64,000 bases of DNA, taken from positions 3,775,501-3,839,500 of the forward strand of contig NZ_CP077089.1 in the NCBI RefSeq assembly GCF_014268445.2. Direction: 5' to 3'. The position numbers and the translations under genes are program-made. Of this stretch, positions 22,624 to 30,516 are shown piece after piece (positions within the stretch are counted from its first letter, which is position 1; every line of letters begins with the position of its first letter). Below the pieces are notes generated by a model that saw only the letters and a list, made by a program, of their open reading frames with translations, ran no database searches and was not told the origin of the DNA. This DNA comes from Pseudomonas tensinigenes (GTDB lineage Bacteria; Pseudomonadota; Gammaproteobacteria; Pseudomonadales; Pseudomonadaceae).

Positions 22624-23268
22624 TTAACTCAAAAGACGTCTTTCATCCAAGACAGAAACCATGGGAAGCATGAGTCTCGCTAGGTAAGAGTTCACATCTT
22701 CATCCTTGGACTTTATTTTCCTTTCAAAAACAAGCCAGTTTGCAGACGCAAGACTGGCTTGATCCTCTTTTTCAGGCTTGTATCCAGAACCATCATATAT
22801 TCTGTTGCACGCTCTGATAGTTTCAGCGCAGTAGTGCTCAAAATGATTTAACCATTTCAACTCAGCTTTGAACTTCCCACGCCAGAGTGCAGCGCATTTC
22901 GTTGCGACAAGTTCGAACTCTGATCGCCCTTTTTCAATCTCACCCAGCCAATGATTGAAGTAACTTTCTGGAAGCCCATCATCCTCCAGCCCCATCCAGC
23001 AATCGCTCTCAATCTTGTAGATTGCGTGCCCAGCAACCTGCCACGACACGTGCAAAATTTCTTGATATTTGTAAGCAGCAATCAACATCTCCTCAGCGAG
23101 CTGATAGTCAGATTTGCCACGCAACTGTTTCTTCCATGCATTCACACCCTGTATCGCGGCAACGGCCGCAATCAACGCCCCAAAAGCAGCCACTCCAGAA
23201 AACACCAACCCAAGTATGTCTTTTGTTAACTCTAATTCAGCATCAGTGATCGCGAAACAAATCGACAT
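22624..23268 (-). CDS. Membrane-anchored cargo protein, 214 aa
   Basis: One or two hydrophobic segments near the N-terminus (about 16-42: ILGLVFSGVAAFGALIAAVA) anchor a helical cytoplasmic domain of about 165 residues rich in Trp and Glu. It is A/T-rich and opposes the early genes. Single-span anchors with helical soluble domains of this size are common in phage exclusion factors, but I recognise no family. Confidence 0.5.
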   Translation of the reverse strand: MSICFAITDAELELTKDILGLVFSGVAAFGALIAAVAAIQGVNAWKKQLRGKSDYQLAEEMLIAAYKYQEILHVSWQVAGHAIYKIESDCWMGLEDDGLPESYFNHWLGEIEKGRSEFELVATKCAALWRGKFKAELKWLNHFEHYCAETIRACNRIYDGSGYKPEKEDQASLASANWLVFERKIKSKDEDVNSYLARLMLPMVSVLDERRLLS

Positions 23269-23316
23269 CCCTATCCCCCCATAAATTCAGTCGCAATATA
23301 CCGGCGAGGATCCCCT

Positions 23317-24114
23317 ATGTCCGCACAACATCCCCGAATTGTCTGCCAGTTCAGCTGCGGCGCTGCCTCGGCGGTGGCTACCAAGCTGGCATTGGCAAAG
23401 TACAGCGCGACACACGACGTGCAGATCATCAACGCATTCCTGGCAAACGAGCATGAAGACAACCGGCGCTTCCTTCTGGACTGCCAAGAATGGTTCGGGC
23501 AGAAAATAGTGCAACTGCGTGACGAGAAGTACGGCGCCGACATCATCCAAGTGTTCCTGCGCGAGCGATTCATGAAAGGCCGAACCGGCGCGCCATGCAC
23601 CAAGTTACTGAAGCGTCGTCAGCTCGATACCTGGAAGCAACCGGGCGACATCATGGTGTTCGGCTATACCGCCGAAGAAGTCGACCGCCTGGAAGACTTT
23701 CGCGAGCGCAACCCTAATCGCCCCGTCATCGCGCCTCTGATAGACGCCGGCCTTGGTAAAGACGACTGCAAGGCAATGGTCGAGCGTGCGGGGATCGAGT
23801 TACCGCTGATGTACCGCCTAGGCTACGACAACGCCAACTGCATCGGCTGCGTGAAAGGTGGTGAAGGCTACTTTCGAGCGATTCGCGAGGACTTCCAGGA
23901 GCAATTTGAAGAGCTTTGCCGTGTTCAGGATGAACTTGGCCCAGGCGCGTACCTGCATCGCAACCGCAAGACCAATATCCGTTTCTCTCTACGCGACCTT
24001 CCACTTGGTGAGCCCCGCCGAAACGAGGCACTTCCAGCTTGCTCTTTCTTTTGCGAGATAGCTGAGGCCGACTATCAGCTGAGTACTGGGGACATACCAC
24101 CAGATCGGTCGTAA
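23317..24114 (+). CDS. Phage PAPS-reductase-like PP-loop protein
   Basis: The 265-residue product begins with a PP-loop (VCQFSCGAASAVATKLAL, residues 9-26) that would bind and activate ATP, followed by AFLANEHEDNRRFLLDC and GAPCTKLLKRRQLDTW. A CIGC pair near residue 178 and further Cys residues suggest a metal or sulfur centre. Phage proteins of this class are usually annotated as PAPS reductases, yet they lack a sulfate-assimilation context; DNA or tRNA modification is more likely. The 3' end overlaps the convergent nuclease gene by 40 bases. Confidence 0.75.
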   Translation: MSAQHPRIVCQFSCGAASAVATKLALAKYSATHDVQIINAFLANEHEDNRRFLLDCQEWFGQKIVQLRDEKYGADIIQVFLRERFMKGRTGAPCTKLLKRRQLDTWKQPGDIMVFGYTAEEVDRLEDFRERNPNRPVIAPLIDAGLGKDDCKAMVERAGIELPLMYRLGYDNANCIGCVKGGEGYFRAIREDFQEQFEELCRVQDELGPGAYLHRNRKTNIRFSLRDLPLGEPRRNEALPACSFFCEIAEADYQLSTGDIPPDRS

Positions 24115-25652
24115 CCTGATGCTGAGTGAACACTCGAAGCTTTCAGCTCTCTATGCAATACGCGATGACAGTTGGCGCAAAGGCAAAGCAATTGATCGAG
24201 TGTTGTCTTGTGATCCTCCCCCATATCAGCAACCTTTACAGAGTCATGATGAACCTCGATGCAGGCTTCACCCTGTTCGCCATAGGTTTCAACTGGATCT
24301 AATCCACACCTCTCACAGAAAAGCCCGCCATGAGCTTTGATAAAATCAGCCTTTTTTGCTTTGGCTAGACCTGGAGAACGCTCTCTGCGCAAATGTGTTA
24401 CCAACTTAAGCTGACCCTCTGCCCACTCTTGCACTTCGGCATCGATAGGTACGTCTATCAACTCAATTGGGTCCCCTTTAGCGATGATTTTGTAGCCCGC
24501 AGCTTCCAGCAGCTCGAAACACACAGTCCCCTTTCCCGCAGTGAAATGCTTCGGCATTACCTTGAATTTCAGCGCTTCCGATGCAGCGAGTCCGAAGACC
24601 TGCTTAGGAGCCAGCCTGACGTTCGCGTCAACCAAGAGGTCGTAGTCGATAGAGGGTCCAAAATCCTCTGGCAGAGCGCCTTGAAGGAGATATTGGACTG
24701 CTTTCCAAATGTACTCAGCAGTAACCTTTCGTAATTCTTCCGCCGGCAAGCGAGCACTGCCCGCCAGCCCAGTCCCGTCTGCGGAAACTAAGGCTTGCTT
24801 CGCAATTATTGCTTCAAAATCAGGGGCACCCAAAAGGCTAAAAATTACGTAACCCAATGCAACTGAAATGGCCGCCAGGTAGCAGCCCTGGTTACCGTTA
24901 CCACTTGACTGGAGAGGTGAATTTTTCTTCGGCAGAAGCTTTAGGATTTTGTCGATATGAGCCTTCGGCGAAATCGGAGTCGATAATGCGATCCAGTTGA
25001 TCGACACCAAAAATCCCGTAGCAGCCCAGCTTGCGCCAATCGATCCAAATTCTTCTGGCTTTGGAGCTTCTGCGCAATTATTGATTGCGATGCCAATAGC
25101 TTTGATCCGTCCATTAGCGTAGGACACCACTACATCCCCAGGCTCCACCTGGGTCAAATTTTCATAAGTTTTGTTGCGAGCGCCATTTTTATTGGTTTTC
25201 GGAGACCAAATATAGCCACCGTCAAACTCAGCCTTAAAGGTCTGCTTATGGTTTACCCACCAAAATTTATACCCGGCGGTTAACGTGTCTTCAAAGTCAC
25301 GTAGGCGTGATGCCGAATGCTCTACTGCCTCCGGGGAAAAAATTTCCGGATGCCTAACCACAACGGCTTCAAATGCGAAATCCTGTAACCCAAGGCTGAG
25401 TAGAGCTCTGTAGCCTTGCGTTTCTGCCTCACGGATAACCACTCTCTCGACGCCCGAAACGATCCCGTGTTTTTCGAGCATGCGCCACGTATAAGCAGCG
25501 GGCTGTCGCTTCCCATGCTTCTGGAGCAGCGTCTGCTCGTAAGACAACACAGCGAGAATCGACTCAATCTCCGCCGATGAAGTTGCACCAAACCGCTCAA
25601 GAGCAATGCGTTCCGCTTCTAGCTTCAGGGTATCAATCTTGTGTGCGTCCAT
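24075..25652 (-). CDS. EVE-HNH endonuclease, type IV restriction-like
   Basis: The start at 25652 follows GGAGAG. Residues ~130-240 resemble an EVE-like domain (FWWVNHKQTFKAEFDGGYIW, VEPGDVVVSYANGRIKAIGI), which binds modified bases. Residues ~365-425 (LVDANVRLAPKQVFGLAASE, KHFTAGKGTVCFELLEAAGY) resemble the N-terminal head of ScoMcrA-type enzymes. Residues ~450-510 form an HNH nuclease (CERCG, IEVHHDSVKV, LCLCANCHRVLH). The architecture suggests cleavage of DNA carrying modified bases from invading phages. A lysogen would gain protection against modified phages. Domain order is clear; the target modification is not. Confidence 0.75.
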   Translation of the reverse strand: MDAHKIDTLKLEAERIALERFGATSSAEIESILAVLSYEQTLLQKHGKRQPAAYTWRMLEKHGIVSGVERVVIREAETQGYRALLSLGLQDFAFEAVVVRHPEIFSPEAVEHSASRLRDFEDTLTAGYKFWWVNHKQTFKAEFDGGYIWSPKTNKNGARNKTYENLTQVEPGDVVVSYANGRIKAIGIAINNCAEAPKPEEFGSIGASWAATGFLVSINWIALSTPISPKAHIDKILKLLPKKNSPLQSSGNGNQGCYLAAISVALGYVIFSLLGAPDFEAIIAKQALVSADGTGLAGSARLPAEELRKVTAEYIWKAVQYLLQGALPEDFGPSIDYDLLVDANVRLAPKQVFGLAASEALKFKVMPKHFTAGKGTVCFELLEAAGYKIIAKGDPIELIDVPIDAEVQEWAEGQLKLVTHLRRERSPGLAKAKKADFIKAHGGLFCERCGLDPVETYGEQGEACIEVHHDSVKVADMGEDHKTTLDQLLCLCANCHRVLHRELKASSVHSASGYDRSGGMSPVLS

Positions 25653-25805
25653 GTTTGCTCTCTCCGGTGAGGAGCAGATTCTAAAGCAGGTAGATGGCAT
25701 TCCGACATATCTACATTTCACTACCTACCGACGTTCTGCTTACACAGTGCAAATTGAGTATTGGCAAAATTACAGACTGATCTAATAGCTCAGTAACCCC
25801 TCCCT

Positions 25806-25834
25806 TTCAAAGTCAGCCGCTATAGCGGCAAGGA
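25806..25834 (+). repeat. 29-bp leader repeat, copy 2
   Basis: Identical to 20497-20525: hairpin GCCGCTATAGCGGC followed by AAGGA, seven bases before the ATG at 25841. Confidence 0.75.
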
Positions 25835-25840
25835 ACCCCT

Positions 25841-26335
25841 ATGCTCGATGCAAACATCCACCACTCACTGAACACGCTCACTGCAAGCCAAATGGCGAAG
25901 CTGCTCGTCATGCGCAAGGGGCTTGAGTTCGGCTACGCCTACACGTCTACCGATGATAATGGGCAGGACAGCAGCATCGACAATGCTTTTCTGTCCGCCG
26001 CACCGGGCGAACTACTCGACACCCTGTTCGGCGAAAATGAGCATGACGACGCCATTAACGAAGTGCGTTATGAGGCTGAAGACGTTCGCGGCATCCCTTC
26101 TTGGTGCCACTACAGTTGGGAGCGCAACTACGAGGTTGATGTGAAGGCTTTCATCCTGCCCGATGGTCGTGCTCTTGCCTTTTGTGAGATGAGCGGCGGT
26201 GGCAAGCACGGCGAGCCCGACGCCTACCCTTGGGTTGAAGAGGCCAAATTCATCAAGGTCTCCGGCGTCGAAGAGCGCGTCATCAAGACTTACAAGTTTG
26301 AGGATATTCCAGAAGCCTCAGAGGTGACGCCATGA
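25841..26335 (+). CDS. Phage protein, 164 aa
   Basis: A soluble acidic protein starting MLDANIHHSLNTLTASQMAK, with a C-terminal segment FCEMSGGGKHGEPDAYPWVE. It shares the hairpin leader and a following micro-ORF with the gene at 20537, although the proteins themselves do not look alike. The function is unknown. Confidence 0.6.
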   Translation: MLDANIHHSLNTLTASQMAKLLVMRKGLEFGYAYTSTDDNGQDSSIDNAFLSAAPGELLDTLFGENEHDDAINEVRYEAEDVRGIPSWCHYSWERNYEVDVKAFILPDGRALAFCEMSGGGKHGEPDAYPWVEEAKFIKVSGVEERVIKTYKFEDIPEASEVTP

Positions 26336-26385
26336 TCGCCCTGGCCTGGTTCACCTACGTGTACTGCTACAAGGGGCTGCGGTGA
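26332..26385 (+). CDS. Micro-ORF, 17 aa
   Basis: The ATG overlaps the previous stop (ATGA). The peptide MIALAWFTYVYCYKGLR resembles that encoded at 20857-20913 in length, start, aromatic centre and basic glycine-containing end. Support is the parallel context rather than the peptide alone. Confidence 0.4.
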   Translation: MIALAWFTYVYCYKGLR

Positions 26386-26467
26386 TGGCCGGACAATCAA
26401 TCGAATAGTCGGGAAACCGTCAATTCAATACAGCGACGATTGAGGCTCAGCTGAAGAGGAACGCCTC

Positions 26468-26653
26468 ATGAACAGTTTCAAAGAAGCCCTATTGGTTATT
26501 CCAACACTGAAAAGTCGCAAGTCCCGAAATCGTTTCTTCCGCGACTTTGATAGGTGGAGCAATCGCATATTCACGAAGGGCCTGATCAATCTCCACCAAC
26601 GGCAAGAACTACGCCTGCATATCGCAGGCGCCTATATCGCAACACTGATGTAA
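26468..26653 (+). CDS. Small basic phage protein, 61 aa
   Basis: GAGGAACGCC precedes the ATG at 26468. The product is strongly basic (LKSRKSRNRFFRDFDRWSNR), likely binding nucleic acid. It lies in the string of short genes before the integrase. Confidence 0.5.
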   Translation: MNSFKEALLVIPTLKSRKSRNRFFRDFDRWSNRIFTKGLINLHQRQELRLHIAGAYIATLM

Positions 26654-26704
26654 CCCCTCCCCCAACTCAACAGCCTGCCGGTGTGCGGCGGGCGAGGTAT
26701 TCCT

Positions 26705-26953
26705 ATGCCCGAATTAACGTACGACCAGAAGCTGATCCACTACGCGACAGCACCAAAAGCCACCGCCGGGCCCATCCGCCAGATCGAGGGCCATAGAATC
26801 GTCACTTACTGGTGCGGGAAGCTGCGCGGCGACTTCGTCAAATTCGGCGCGGACTGGAAAGCCACCACCAAAGAAGAAGCCATCGAATCCGCTCGCCAGT
26901 TCCGCGAACAGTGCAAAACGGAAGCGAAAGCGAAAGGCCTGCTGTCCGCATAA
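26705..26953 (+). CDS. Small phage protein, 82 aa
   Basis: The start at 26705 (MPELTYDQKLIHYATAP) is set by GAGGT upstream. Basic and beta-containing (RIVTYWCGKLRGDFVKFG) with a helical tail rich in Lys, Glu and Ala. The function is unknown. Confidence 0.55.
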   Translation: MPELTYDQKLIHYATAPKATAGPIRQIEGHRIVTYWCGKLRGDFVKFGADWKATTKEEAIESARQFREQCKTEAKAKGLLSA

Positions 26954-26999
26954 CCCATCACCACCTTCTGCCGCCGCGCGCGGCATGGAGTAATACCTA

Positions 27000-27242
27000 A
27001 TGGAAACCGAAATCCTCTCCGACGATGAACTAGCCGCACTCACCGGCTACAAGGCCCGAGCCTACCAGCGCCGCTGGCTGATTGATCGCCAGTGGGTGTT
27101 CGTCGAAAGCCGCGGCAAGCGCCCGCTGGTGGGCCGCATGTATGCCCGCATGAAGCTGGGCATGATCAGCCCTACGATTGCCGATCCGAACCCGCCGCCG
27201 GTTGCACCGGCATGGACGCCAGACTATTCGCGAGTGAACTGA
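27000..27242 (+). CDS. DUF4224 protein, probable excisionase-like factor
   Basis: The 80-residue product matches DUF4224: LSDDELAALTGYKARAYQRR, then WLIDRQWVFVESRGKRPLVG. The family resembles small AlpA/Xis-type DNA-binding proteins and nearly always stands directly before a tyrosine integrase, as here (one base gap). It is likely to direct excision. Confidence 0.75.
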   Translation: METEILSDDELAALTGYKARAYQRRWLIDRQWVFVESRGKRPLVGRMYARMKLGMISPTIADPNPPPVAPAWTPDYSRVN

Positions 27243-27243
27243 T

Positions 27244-28293
27244 ATGCGCCCCCGCAAGACCGAGCACCAGCACCTTCCCCCTCGGATGTATAAGCGCTCA
27301 CGGAAGCGCAAAAATGGGAGTACCTGGACTGCGTATTACTACCGAGACCTGATCGGCAATGACATCCCTCTGGGCAAGGATCTCGACAAGGCCAGGCTGA
27401 GGTGGGCCGAGCTTGAAGCAAAGGAAAAGCCGCTCGACCTGCGCACCATGAAGGGAATTTTCGACCGGTACATTCGCGATGTGGTGCCAAAGAAAGCACC
27501 GCGCACGCAGAAGGACAATTTGGCAGAAATCAAGCAGCTTCGGCCGATGTTCGACAGCGCTCCGATCGACTCGATCACGCCAGCAACGATTGCTGGCTAC
27601 CGAGACGCACGATCGGCGAAGGTCCGGGCGAACCGTGAGATCGCTACCCTCTCCCACATTTTCAACATTGCACGGGAATGGGGGCTGACGACGAAGGAGA
27701 ATCCCTGCCAAGGTGTGCGCAAGAACAAGGAGACGCCGAGGGACTACTACGCGAATGATGTGGTTTGGGAGGCGGTATACAAGAAGGCAGCTCAGGAGCT
27801 GAAGGAAGCGATGGACCTAGCCTATCTGACCGGGCAAAGGCCGGCAGATGTGCTGGTTATGCGGAAGGATGATGTTGAAGGCGGGTATCTGACTGTTCAA
27901 CAGAACAAGACGCACAAGAAGCTGCGCATTCAGATGACGACCGCCGGAGAGGCTAACAGCCTGGGCATTTTGATCGCGGCAATCACAGAGCGAAACGCTA
28001 CTCACGTTTCGAGCTACCTGATCATCAACCGGAGCGGTAAACGGATGACTGCGACGATGCTGAGGAAGCGATGGGACGCGGCGCGAGAGAAGGCAAAACT
28101 GGAAGCTCTTGAGCAGGGAGACGAGCTGCTGGCTAAGCGGATCGGTGAATTCCAGTTCCGGGATATTCGGCCGAAAGCGGCGTCGGAAATCAGCGATGTT
28201 GGTGACGCCAGCCTGTTGCTCGGGCACACAAAAGGCGACATTACTGAGCGGGTTTATCGCCGTGTCGGCGCGATCGCCAAACCCTCAAAATAG
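27244..28293 (+). CDS. Prophage tyrosine integrase
   Basis: The 349-residue product has an N-terminal Arm-binding part (RSRKRKNGSTWTAYYYRDLI), a SAM-like core-binding domain and the catalytic domain: first Arg in YLTGQRPADVLVM, the R-x-K motif in FRDIRPKAAS, His in LLLGHTKGDI and the nucleophile Tyr in ERVYRRVG. The attachment core, a tRNA-Ser 3' end, begins 124 bases downstream, so the enzyme probably recombines within this tRNA gene. Confidence 0.93.
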   Translation: MRPRKTEHQHLPPRMYKRSRKRKNGSTWTAYYYRDLIGNDIPLGKDLDKARLRWAELEAKEKPLDLRTMKGIFDRYIRDVVPKKAPRTQKDNLAEIKQLRPMFDSAPIDSITPATIAGYRDARSAKVRANREIATLSHIFNIAREWGLTTKENPCQGVRKNKETPRDYYANDVVWEAVYKKAAQELKEAMDLAYLTGQRPADVLVMRKDDVEGGYLTVQQNKTHKKLRIQMTTAGEANSLGILIAAITERNATHVSSYLIINRSGKRMTATMLRKRWDAAREKAKLEALEQGDELLAKRIGEFQFRDIRPKAASEISDVGDASLLLGHTKGDITERVYRRVGAIAKPSK

Positions 28294-28416
28294 ACAAAAA
28301 ATGCGTTCCATAACTCGAAACGCGCCCCTTGTAGAATGCGGTCTGTAGAGGTGCTGCAAAACAAAAGTATTGGAACTAAAAAACGTCTGACGCCGCTTAT
28401 TCGGCGGCTTTCCATA

Positions 28417-28477
28417 GCGGTCTTGAAAACCGTCGACTGTAACAGGTCCATGAGTTCGAATCCCATCGCCTCCGCCA
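28417..28477 (+). other. Prophage attachment site in tRNA-Ser (3' fragment)
   Basis: These 61 bases are the 3' part of a tRNA-Ser (UGA) gene: anticodon arm with loop CTTGAAA, long variable arm, T arm and acceptor end with encoded CCA. The required 5' half (acceptor strand GGAGGCG) is absent upstream. It therefore marks the right prophage junction; the phage would have restored a whole tRNA at its left end, outside the window. Confidence 0.8.
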
Positions 28478-28489
28478 TATTTGGTACCG

Positions 28490-28517
28490 ACAAAGCCCTG
28501 ATTATTCAGGGCTTTGT
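28490..28517 (+). terminator. Hairpin after the tRNA-Ser remnant
   Basis: Perfect 11-pair stem (28490-28500 with 28507-28517) followed by a short T-rich stretch. It is probably the original terminator of the tRNA-Ser gene. Confidence 0.65.
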
Positions 28518-28741
28518 CGTTTCTGGCGTTTGAGATTCTTGCGGCTTTTTGCCCGACATGCCGGAGAACAGCCCCGAGCGGCTGGCGAACCTGCCAGAGC
28601 TTTTTAGATTCATATGGCGGACGAAAAAATCACCGCGAGATCCATAAGTCCGCCCCCATCCCCCCACCATCTTATCTACAACAACCCCCCCAATTATTCA
28701 GAGCCTCATCGTTCCTAACGTTCGGCAACTGAACCATCACC
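28518..28741. other. Gene-free stretch after the attachment site
   Basis: I see no credible gene, RNA or repeat in this stretch between the tRNA terminator and the acyltransferase gene. Confidence 0.5.
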
Positions 28742-29290
28742 TTACTTCGGCTTGGTCCGATAAGTCGGCCGGTACTCGGTGTAATACACAGTGTTGTCTG
28801 GAATATCCTTGTTCACGAACGCCTGGGCGCCGATCGTCACGTTGTTGCCGATATTGATTTCACCGACGATGCAGACGTTTGCGCCGATTTCGACGTTGTC
28901 ACCGAGGCGCACGTGACCTTGGGTATAGTCCTTGGAACCGATCGTGGTGTTCTGGCGAAGGCGAAGGTTTCGGCCGATGATGGCCCGGTGGGTAATGACG
29001 ATGCCGATGCGATGCGAGAAGCAGATACCCGGACCGATTTGTGCCGACAAACCAATGTCGATGTTGTGCTCGCGGATCAGTTTTCGATTTATCCGCTTTG
29101 CCCACTTCTTGTAGTTCCAGAACCCGCGAGGCTTGTTGTGCAGGTACTGGGCAATCCTGAACCAGAAAACGTAGTGGTACCGTTCCTTGGCCAGAACCCT
29201 GTTGATCAGGGTGCTCAGTTTTACGCTGCCGTCTTCCTTGGTAGCAATTTCCTCCTTCAGGTAAGCGCACAGCTCCTTGAAATCCCTCAT
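28742..29290 (-). CDS. Serine acetyltransferase-like hexapeptide acyltransferase
   Basis: The 182-residue product has an N-terminal helical part (RDFKELCAYLKEE, KERYHYVFWFRIAQYL) and a left-handed beta-helix of hexapeptide repeats (IGPGICFSHRIGIVITHRAI, IGRNLRLRQNTTIG, LGDNVEIGANVCIVG, NIGNNVTIGAQAFV). This is the layout of serine acetyltransferases and of related sugar acetyltransferases of surface polysaccharides. It is shorter than CysE (about 260) and stands alone, so cysteine biosynthesis is less likely than polysaccharide acetylation. Confidence 0.75.
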   Translation of the reverse strand: MRDFKELCAYLKEEIATKEDGSVKLSTLINRVLAKERYHYVFWFRIAQYLHNKPRGFWNYKKWAKRINRKLIREHNIDIGLSAQIGPGICFSHRIGIVITHRAIIGRNLRLRQNTTIGSKDYTQGHVRLGDNVEIGANVCIVGEINIGNNVTIGAQAFVNKDIPDNTVYYTEYRPTYRTKPK

Positions 29291-29522
29291 TTATCTTTCC
29301 GAAATATTGGCCGATTGTAACGGCGTTAATCATGAGGCGGATTATGTCAGGGCTGAAATAGTATCGATACAGATCGTTATGCCCGATCGCTATCTGGAAA
29401 AGTGGTGGGATGGAGAGAGCATTGCCTTCAGTGCAAGCAAGTCAATTCAGGGAAGTGCACCGTTTAATCCATGAGCCGCCGGCGGTAAACTCCTGGCTCA
29501 GGCCGCCGGCCCATTCGGATCG

Positions 29523-29657
29523 CTACGCCACCGCGCAGATCCAGCGGTGATTCTGCCGATAAGGCGCGCGAGTGAAGTGGACATCTGCAACCAGATTCAA
29601 ACCGCGCTCCTTGAGCGCTTCGGTCAGTTGTACGAGTGTCTCTGCCTGGATAGTCAT
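29523..29657 (-). CDS. Small conserved-looking protein, 44 aa
   Basis: GAGGT lies six bases before the ATG at 29657. The product MTIQAETLVQLTEALKERG then LNLVADVHFTRAPYRQN looks like a folded micro-protein: an amphipathic helix and a strand ending HRWICAVA. I know no function. Confidence 0.55.
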   Translation of the reverse strand: MTIQAETLVQLTEALKERGLNLVADVHFTRAPYRQNHRWICAVA

Positions 29658-29766
29658 TGCTGTTACCTCGTCAGATTGACTGCGTTCATGATTCTTGACC
29701 GGGCAGGCAACTGACTAATTCAAACTTTCTCCGGCGAATACTTTTTGCCTTGCAGGACAGCAACGA

Positions 29767-29976
29767 ATGCCGAAAAAACCACCCGTCGCCCGAGAGGCCG
29801 CCACCGCTGCCGACATCGAGCGCGCCATCCAGGCCTTGAACAAAATGGCCGAACGTCTGTGGGGCGATGGTCGAGAAGCAGAAGCCAAAGCGCTGCTCGA
29901 CGCGCTGGATGCCTTGAACCGGGCGCTCGACCGGATCCGCATCGGCGAGAGTCGCCGAGCGGTGACACTTCATTGA
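29767..29976 (+). CDS. Small helical protein, 69 aa
   Basis: The product is almost entirely helical and charged (AADIERAIQALNKMAERLWG, AKALLDALDALNRALDRIRI), perhaps forming a two-helix hairpin. It ends three bases before the convergent cupin gene. Unknown function; a ribosome binding site is weak (AGGACAGCAACG upstream). Confidence 0.55.
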   Translation: MPKKPPVAREAATAADIERAIQALNKMAERLWGDGREAEAKALLDALDALNRALDRIRIGESRRAVTLH

Positions 29977-29979
29977 GTC

Positions 29980-30393
29980 TTACGGCTTGAGAATCAACAC
30001 GGGCTCGCCCTTCTTCACAACATAAGTCGCCAACTCCGAGCCCTTGTCCGAGCCAATGTTTTTGGCGATATGCGCAACCCCTTCCGGGATGAACAGCGAG
30101 TCACCCGCCTTCAGCGTCACCGGTGCCCTGCCCTCCAGTTGATATTCGAAAGTGCCGCTGATCACGTATGCCACCTCGACGCCCGGATGCGCATGCCTTG
30201 GTGAGGCCACGCCGGACTCGAAATCGACCCGCGCCTGGATCACTTCGCGATCCGCAGCGCCGAGGTCCTGGCGAACCAGATCGGTGCGGCTAAGTCCTTG
30301 CTGCCAGCTCTTGGGTTGCGTGTCAGCGGCGTGTGCGATGCCGGTCAGGGAAGCGAGAATGGCGGTGGTTGCCAGAAAGAGTGGACGGCGCAT
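29980..30393 (-). CDS. Exported cupin-domain protein
   Basis: The 137-residue product has a signal peptide (MRRPLFLATTAILASLTG, cleavage after AHA) and a single cupin barrel: SPRHAHPGVEVAYVISGTFE (metal ligands His, His, Glu) and AGDSLFIPEGVAHIAKN (second motif His). It is a periplasmic small-molecule-binding protein or enzyme. It is divergent from nothing obvious and stands before a LysR gene. Confidence 0.8.
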   Translation of the reverse strand: MRRPLFLATTAILASLTGIAHAADTQPKSWQQGLSRTDLVRQDLGAADREVIQARVDFESGVASPRHAHPGVEVAYVISGTFEYQLEGRAPVTLKAGDSLFIPEGVAHIAKNIGSDKGSELATYVVKKGEPVLILKP

Positions 30394-30516
30394 GATGTAG
30401 CCCTCTTGTGCGTAGTGGTGGTGTGACCTCTACTGTGTGTGGGGCATGTAGCGTGGATGTGTCGTGAACCCGTTGTTTGTTATTGACATGTGTATCCGGT
30501 GGGGATTGATACACGC

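Noticed and set aside
28380..28477. Complete tRNA-Ser gene at the prophage right end
   Set aside because: The 5' acceptor strand and D arm are missing upstream of 28417; only the 3' part is present.
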